Origin: Laburnicola sp. R22_1 | Lineage: Eukaryota > Ascomycota > Dothideomycetes > Pleosporales > Didymosphaeriaceae | Length of the DNA: 64,000 bases | Direction of reading: 5' to 3' | Assembly (NCBI GenBank): GCA_014281115.1 | Contig: JACONQ010000005.1 | Span: 1,302,001 to 1,366,000 of the forward strand | In this document: positions 57,655-64,000 of the stretch, piece by piece | Layout: every line of letters starts with the position of its first letter | Position numbering within the stretch: the stretch's first letter is position 1 | Notes under the pieces: model-generated | The model's input: only the letters and a program-made list of their open reading frames with translations | What the model was told of the DNA's origin: nothing | Databases searched by the model: none | Translations under genes and position numbers: made by a program

Positions 57655-60600
57655 TGAGGAACAACCGCCGCAGATTCACCCCACGTAGGGACCCTGACAT
57701 CAAAGTATGCTGGACAAACGTTGGCAGAAGCGGCCCAGCACACACAGCCGCCCTCGAGATCGCTTTCACGGAGGGCATCGACATTATTTGCATGCAAGAG
57801 CCGGCTACCTGGCCAGGCACACGCACTTCAAACCACCCCGGCTATAACCTCCACCCACCAGTGGACGGCTGGGACAGCCGGGAGACCTGGGAGGCAGAAC
57901 GCCCCCGAGTCCTTATCTTTACCCGTAAGGGCAACCGATTGAAAATTACACCACGTACTCCACTTCATGACCGGGACATGCAGTGGATCGACGTTAACGG
58001 AATCTCAATACTTAATGCCTACCGGGCGCCACAGACTACGCCCGTTCTCGACTACATTACCCACCTCACCCCGCCTAACAGGTGCCTTGCTGGGGGCGAC
58101 CTCAACGCTAAACACGACATGTTCGAACCTGGTGTCACGACTACACAGGGCGGCGCTGAACTGGCCCAATGGGCCACAGACAGCGGCATGGATTACATTG
58201 GCGAGCCCGGAGTCCCCACCCACCGGGCGGGACACGTCATAGACCTCTCTTTCTGTAACATCCCCTTCGCTACCACAGCTGTACGGTCGGACATGAACTG
58301 CGGCTCAGACCACAACATGCTAGTTACCACAATACCCGGCAGAGGACAGGAGCCGCTCGACCAGTTCCAATATAGGGTCCCCACTACAAAGCTCCCGTTA
58401 TTTGTCGACGCTGTCGCTAATGGGATGAAGGGCGCTCCTAGCTCAGACGGGCCACGGACCCGCGAGCACGTTGACAGGCGCGTCGCTGCCTTAGAAGAAG
58501 TCCTTACTAACGCCCTAAAGACGGCAGGCAGGAAGAAAAGAGGCACAGGCCATTCGGCGCCCTGGTGGACAGACGCCTGCAAACAAGCTTACCGGGCACA
58601 CTTAAACTCGCTAGACGGCCACACCAGCCAGGGCCCTTCCGAGGAGACGCGCACTTTCCTAGCGACAGTCCGCAAGGCAAAGAAGGAATACTGGCGACAC
58701 ACTATAGACAACGCAGAAGACAACCAGGAACTCTTCCAAATTATTAATTGGCATAAGCTAGAACCCACTAGAACCCAGGCGCCAATGGTCTTCAGAGGCA
58801 TGGAGGCGACTGAAGACAAAGACAAGGCTGAGATGCTTCGACAAGCACTGCTCTGCAGATTCACGGCGGAGGACGACCTGCCGGAACCGCCCTCCCCACA
58901 AGAGAACCACATCATCCCTTGGGACACGTACCTGTCTATCGAAGAGACGGAGCGCTGCGTGATTGGGGTCTCCAGCACCTCACCAGGCGCTGATGGCATA
59001 ACCGTCCGGCTGCTTACAGCATGCTGGAACTACATTGGACAGTACGTCTGCGACATCTACCGCGACCTACTTGAACTCGATTACTATCCTGCCGCCTGGA
59101 CGGACAGGGAGATCGTGTTCATCAAGAAGCTCGGCAAGAAGGACGACACGGTCCCAGGCTCTATGAGACCCCTCGCCATGCTACTCTGCCTCGGCAAGGG
59201 ATTCGAAAGGATTGTCGCCCGGCGCATAGCCCACTTAGCTGTGCTGCACGGCGTACTAAGCCCCCAACACGGGGGGGCTCTGCCAAAAAGGTCAGCCATG
59301 GACTTGATTGCCGCCTTCACCCACGAAGTGGAACTGGCCTTCAGCAAAGGCCAGCACGTCACCATGGTTACTATGGACGTGCTTGGGGCCTTCGACGCCC
59401 TCCTCGTCAACCGACTGCTACACCGAATAAAAGAACAAGGCTGGCACCAAAAAGTCCTCGTGCTTACACGCAACATTCTTACGAACCGACACATACTTGT
59501 TCGCTATGGCCAACACCAATCCAGCCGCCACCCAGTGGCTTGCGGCACCCCACAGGGCTCGCCCCTTTCACCAGTTATCTACATACTGTACCTGGCGGAA
59601 CCCCTCCTCCAGGACACCACACTGCGATTCGGATATGCTGATGACATCTGCCTATACAGAGCCTCGCACAGCCTCGACCTTAACGTTGAACAACTCGCCA
59701 AAGACGTCCGCAAGATTAACGGATACGGCGCGGACAACAAGATCGCTTTCTCACCAGACAAGCTCGAAATGATCCACCTTACACGGCAGAAAGGAGACTA
59801 CGCTCCTCCCTGTACCGTCAACGAGAACCTCACCATACACCCCATTCTCCCCACGAGTGAGAACGGGGCCTTGCGCTGGCTGGGCGTGTGGTTTGACAGG
59901 AAGCTGACCTTCAAGGCCCACGTCGCGACTCGCGCCGCCAAGACAAGGGTGGTCGCACATCACATCCGCAGCCTGGCTCGGATCAAACACGGCCCCCACC
60001 GGGGTCCCTCCGCAAGGCGGTGATCGCCTGCGTCCTCCCACGGCTCCTGTACGGCGCGGAGGCCTGGTACGGAGGCAGGACAAAGCCCTCCAGAATCACG
60101 TGCCAATCGAGAAGCGCTGTGGTAAGCACCCGACTGGGCTGGCACATTGACGCACTCGACAAAGTCCTCAAGCAGGCATGTAGAGCCGTCGTACCGGCCT
60201 ATCGGACCACACCCACCACCGCCGTCTTTAGGGACGCAGGTCTCCCTTCAGCGGCAGTGGCACTTGAGACATGCAAGCTTCGCTTCGCAGCACACCTGCT
60301 AACGATTGACGATAAGCACCCGCTAACTGCTAGAACCCTCCTGCCCACAGTCAGAAGAGGCCGAGGCGCAGGCCTCCCACAGAGAGCCCGCTCGAAGGTA
60401 CAGCAACTCGCACAGATCTTCGACCCAGTACCCCGACCGGAGTTCCGCGCCCCCACTACTCCCGCGGGAGCCGCGCCGACCCCACAGGCCGAGTGGCCAA
60501 GAAGGACGCCGCCCGTCACTTCAAGGAGTGGTGGGCTCTCCTCCCGCCGACCGCTATCACCGTCTTCTCAGACGGCTCCGAACAATGGATTGACGGCGTC

Positions 60601-61431
60601 AAGCACGTCACGTACGGCTACGCCGTATACGAAGGGCAGGCCCTCACCCTGCAGGGCAACGGCTCCCTCAACCCCAGGTCCCACGTTTTCGATGCCGAAG
60701 CTGTCGGCGCGTGGCGAGGACTCGCCCACACGCTCAATACGCCCGCCTACCGGCTGAGACGCATATACATGTGCATTGACAACACTTCTGTTATATGGTG
60801 CATAAGAGGCAACCCGTCCCCCTCCTCGCAGTGGGCGTTCGTCAGGTGCCAGGAGACAATGGAGAACTTGGACATCGCTGTCCGGTGGGCCCCAGGTCAC
60901 TGCGAAATAGAAGGGAATGAATTGGCGGACCAGCTAGCCGACGACGCAGCAAAGTCCCCTCGACCTCCATACGGCATAGCAGCTGAGCCTACGGTCTCAG
61001 GCCTTAAGTCAGACGTTCGCGCCTACACTAGGAGCGCTAAGATGGACTAGTGGCGCGCCCGCTCGCCTAAGTTGTCTAAATGGTACATGCAGTGGGACCT
61101 CACTTACCGCCCTGCGAAACAGCCAAAGGAGCTCACCCTCCAACGACCAACGCTTGCTAAGCTGTTGTCCATACGCACCCGCCACGGACACTACGCCTGG
61201 TACCATAAGAAGTTCAGGCACGAAGACGCCGTCACAGAATGCCCCTGCGGGGCAGACCTGGCGCCCGACCACATTGTACACTGCCCACGATCAGTTCGAA
61301 AGTTCCGCTACTGGCCGAAACGGCCAGCGTGCCCCCCCAGCACCACTAGGGAGGGCGTGGAATACCTGAAGGCACTTAAGCCAAAAGATTTCCAACTTCT
61401 ACTTAAACTTATTAACCCTTCAGAAGATTAA
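57654..61431 (+). pseudogene. LINE ORF2 (endonuclease-reverse transcriptase-RNase H), nearly intact
   Basis: The ATG at 57654-57656 overlaps the ORF1 stop as TAATG. The endonuclease domain (VCWTNVGRSGPAHTAALEIA, ICMQEPATWPG, GGDLNAKHDMF, CGSDHNMLVTT) is followed by reverse transcriptase (CGTPQGSPLSPVIYILYLAE, FGYADDICLY near 59626) and a zinc-knuckle-like C-terminus (CPCGADLAPDHIVHCPRSVR near 61240). Defects: a one-base shift near 60003, another near 60480, and a TAG at 61048-61050 after the RNase H part (FSDGSEQ, WAPGHCEIEGNELADQLADD). The continuing frame ends at 61431. Confidence 0.88.
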
Positions 61432-61949
61432 CACTTAGCAACAAAAAGCTACCTTTTATTCTTAGGCTTAACTTACACTATATGGACAGCTCCTCTAGCG
61501 CCAACTCCGTTAGAGCTCCCAGCAGGCGTGTCTCTCCCCGTCAACTTGCTACACGCGGCAACTCCCTACCTACTCTCCACTCTCCTTATCCCTCCCTTCC
61601 TTTTCTAGCTACTCTCCTTACCTATTCTTACTAGTTACACGCTAAAGTCTTAGCACTTTTCAATACAGTTTCAGGGCAGCCGAAGCTGCCCCTACTTTAG
61701 TTTTAGTTTACATGTATAATAGATACACCCTAACACCTTAGCCTATAGGCAAGAAGACAAAGATTTAGCCCCCGCATGGAGGGGGGCGGACTCTTACGAG
61801 CCGCTGCAAGAGATGGCGATAGCTTCACAGCAAGAAACGCCTTCACCATTTTGGCTGGCTCCAAAACGGTTGCTCGGCGCGTCCCCATGCCCCATGGGAG
61901 GCTAGAACATTGCGTTCCTGGACGTTAATCAATACTACTACTACTACTA

Positions 61950-61963
61950 CATGTCGTCTTGGC
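61950..61963 (+). repeat. Target-site duplication, right copy (14 bp)
   Basis: Same 14 bases directly after the (TAC)n tail. Its first C could also belong to the tail, so the duplication is 13 or 14 bp. Confidence 0.92.
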
Positions 61964-62204
61964 CATCTAAAACAGGTTGACGAGCTTCCTGCCAAAACGC
62001 GGAGTCTGCTGACATGTGTTGTCCCTGAGTATTTTTATGCTGATTCGTCGCTTGTGTATAACTCGACTCTACAAGCGTTGGCAGTTCACAAGTATCGCGG
62101 AAGCCTGGCAGCTCGGCTACATCTTCTGGTGTATACATCTTCTGTGTCATGTCTGACCTGAACTCAGAATGTTGAGATGATCGGTTCCGTGAGAAGCGAG
62201 ACAT

Positions 62205-64000
62205 GACCTTCCCGATAGACTTTCGAAAGCTTTTGGCATGCGGAGACCGATAGGGATGCTTCGTACACGGATTGTGCGTCTGGTCGGATTTGGATGGAGC
62301 TGAGAAAAAGTGCGTGCGTGCCGACGTGGCCTGCGTAGTGATATGTTCTGCTCGGGGCGAATTAGGTAATTTTTGCGCGGTTGATGGGAAGTCTCTGGTG
62401 TTGGTACTCCTGTGGCTAGAGCGCCTGAGTCTGCTCAAGGTCAGCGTGATTCACCTCTCCCGAGAATGAATAAAAGGGCCCGTACGAACACCAACTCGCA
62501 AGACCAGCTATGAATCTCAATCGACAAGCGCATCGTTTCCAAAATTGGGAATTTGGTCCAAGTTATCTGAAGTGGGACACATCATAGATGGGGGAATTTA
62601 TTCCACTCCATACCCCGCAGAAGGAATGGACGACATCGCCAATACACAGTGCTCTCAGTCCCACTGGACACCATTTTGAATGAGCAGGGATGTGCCGCAG
62701 TCTACTAGTGACAGCACGGTATCGTGCCGCGCGTACGCCATGGAGATACAGTCCTCCAGGAAACAGTAAGATGAAGCGGGATCCGGACGCCAAGTTACAC
62801 TGATGTATGATCGGGAGCGGGAATCTGTGTTCGCCTCGGAAGGGGCAAAAGCGTGATCATGGGGCAAAGTCTGATGGCGTTGGTTCGGTTCGCTCGGCAC
62901 GGGGAGCTTCGGAGGTGGCCCTGTACAGATGGAAGACCAGGGACTTGGACCGCCGAGGGTATCGTACGGGCGATAGGTGGTACAATCAACCAGTACTATA
63001 CAAATAGGGATGCTGTGGCCAGAAGAGTTAGCGACAATGCGCATTGCGCGAAGCGGGACAGGCATACCTGGAGGTACTTCGCTTGCCTGCACCTCGGAAT
63101 GGGCCGATGATCGTTCAGGTGTCGCAGATTGGAGGAGGCGCGCCGCGCTCACCGGTAAGGCTGGGATGTATCTTGTTAGGCAATTTCCTGCCGACCAACC
63201 TGCAGGTAACCATTTTGAGTGTTGCAATGTGAAGTGACTCCAAAAGTAAAATGAAGCGACAGCGCTATCATTCGCGTGATGCTGTCGGCATTGAGATGAG
63301 TTTGCCATCCCGAGGAGTGCGTTCTCAAGGTACCAGTGAGGGTTGCTGTTAGCGTTAGATGGTTGGAGGATGGAGTGTATCTCGCGTCTTGCAGGGTGAC
63401 CCACATTGACCGGTTTTTGGTGATCATCAAGCGTGAAAACGCGGCAGAAAATTTTCATGACCTTGACTGTCCTGCACTTGGCGCAGAAATTTTCTCCATG
63501 AAAATGGTCGCTGGAGGCATGTCCCTTATACACACGTCGCAGGAGGAGGCGGAGCAGGCGTCCAAGGATATATTCAAAGAATGCTCAGCCCCCAGATTCG
63601 AATTATGGTACCCATCCCTTATGAGGCTCTCCTCAAGGCAGACTCAACGTTGGACACCTCTAACCATTCGTGGCTATGCTCGGCATGCGAGAGTTGGGCG
63701 ACATGTTTCCGAGGTGTGAACCGACTATCAAGCAATCCGAGGGCGACCGATGGGCTCTCCCTAGCGTTTTGTGGTAGCCTTAGCTTCCCGGTCCCTCTAA
63801 CGACTGGATGGTATGTGTCGAGCCATTGGGCTAGCAATCAAGCCATCGTGCGCAACCAGGGCTGTCGGTGTATCGCTGATTGGACATCCACGAAGCCCAA
63901 GTAACGAGCGTACCTTTGTGAAGCGATGCTACCGCTGACGAAACCGCCCTATTGAGATACACCCTCGTCTAGACACTGAGCTATACTGGGTGGGATGTCG
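62205..64000. other. Upstream flank of split C2H2 gene and unassigned sequence
   Basis: The upstream region of C2H2 copy B and a minus-strand frame of 292 codons at 63533-62655 that has no recognisable domain or typical composition. Plus-strand frames of 100-130 codons overlap it. The window ends without a recognisable further gene. Confidence 0.4.

Larger units (their letters stand above)
55731..61949 (+). mobile_element. Full-length Tad1-like LINE, little mutated
   Basis: 6219 bp in the plus orientation, flanked by 14-bp duplications at 55717-55730 and 61950-61963. The 5' end ACCTTCACCAACTTTTGG resembles that of the first LINE; the 3' end is a (TAC)n tail. ORF1 carries zinc knuckles, and ORF2 an endonuclease, reverse transcriptase and RNase H. 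There are few TAG stops compared with the nested LINE, but small frameshifts in both frames and one stop show it is not fully intact. Confidence 0.93.
54547..62204 (-). pseudogene. C2H2 zinc-finger gene copy B, split by a LINE and with a nonsense codon
   Basis: The 5' part is 62204-61950 (MSRFSRNRSSQHSEFRSDMT... to LDGQDDM, 85 codons). The 3' part is 55716-54682 (QPPRGAYSQKL... to CRICGNPF). A 6.2-kb LINE lies between them, flanked by the 14-bp duplication CATGTCGTCTTGGC on the plus strand. Removing the LINE and one duplicate copy joins the parts in frame as DGQDDM-QPPRG. The C-terminus has a first finger CIHCNAPFHGKYQKANCNRH (then IKSFH) and a second, CRICGNPF, cut by TGA at 54682-54684; translation beyond it would read RADARRKHEWKQHR to a TGA at 54547-54549, matching KRSDARKKHEWRTH of copy A. 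The stop is probably a CGA-to-TGA change. The upstream limit of the gene is uncertain; the frame is open to 62438. Confidence 0.82.

Overview
The window is a stretch of nuclear chromosome from a filamentous ascomycete (Pezizomycotina, probably a Dothideomycete; the class is inferred only from gene style). The evidence is short spliceosomal introns of about 45-60 bp with GTRNGT donors and CTAAC/CTGAC-like branch sites, divergently transcribed ATP-citrate lyase genes ACL1/ACL2, fungal gene families (MCH1, OST4, TMA46, VARP-like VPS9 protein), and Tad1-like LINE and pogo-like transposons, one of them carrying TAG-rich decay that resembles repeat-induced point mutation (RIP).

Layout. 0-13 kb holds housekeeping and membrane-traffic genes: a single-pass membrane protein, a VPS9-ankyrin-PX protein of the Vrl1/VARP type, an MCH1-type transporter and the exosome subunit RRP42. 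13.7-16 kb is a decayed membrane-protein gene whose 3' end carries a 136-bp SINE-like insertion flanked by a 16-bp target duplication. 17-22.3 kb is the ACL2/ACL1 divergent pair, which makes cytosolic acetyl-CoA. 23.5-25.4 kb is a membrane-anchored histidine-phosphatase-like protein lacking both catalytic histidines. 25.8-26.7 kb is a tandem duplication of an intron-bearing tRNA-like gene.

27.4-35.6 kb is a nested transposon. A pogo-like DNA element (48-bp identical terminal inverted repeats, TA duplication) received a full-length LINE (13-bp duplication) that is now full of TAG stops. 36.3-48.1 kb is gene-dense: APS kinase, a secreted Cys-rich protein, a short-chain dehydrogenase, ribosomal protein L26, an AT-hook/C2H2 protein, the 50-residue OST4 and TMA46.

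49.8-62.2 kb holds two related C2H2 zinc-finger genes. The second is a pseudogene: a 6.2-kb LINE of the same family, far less mutated, sits in its coding sequence and splits it in frame, with a 14-bp target duplication at each end. The last 1.8 kb shows no recognisable gene.

The strongest new observations are the LINE-split C2H2 gene, the SINE-like insertion that replaces a protein tail, the ORF1/ORF2 TAATG overlap in the younger LINE, and the tandem tRNA-like pair with long divergent introns. I did not find an undescribed multi-gene defence or biosynthetic system.
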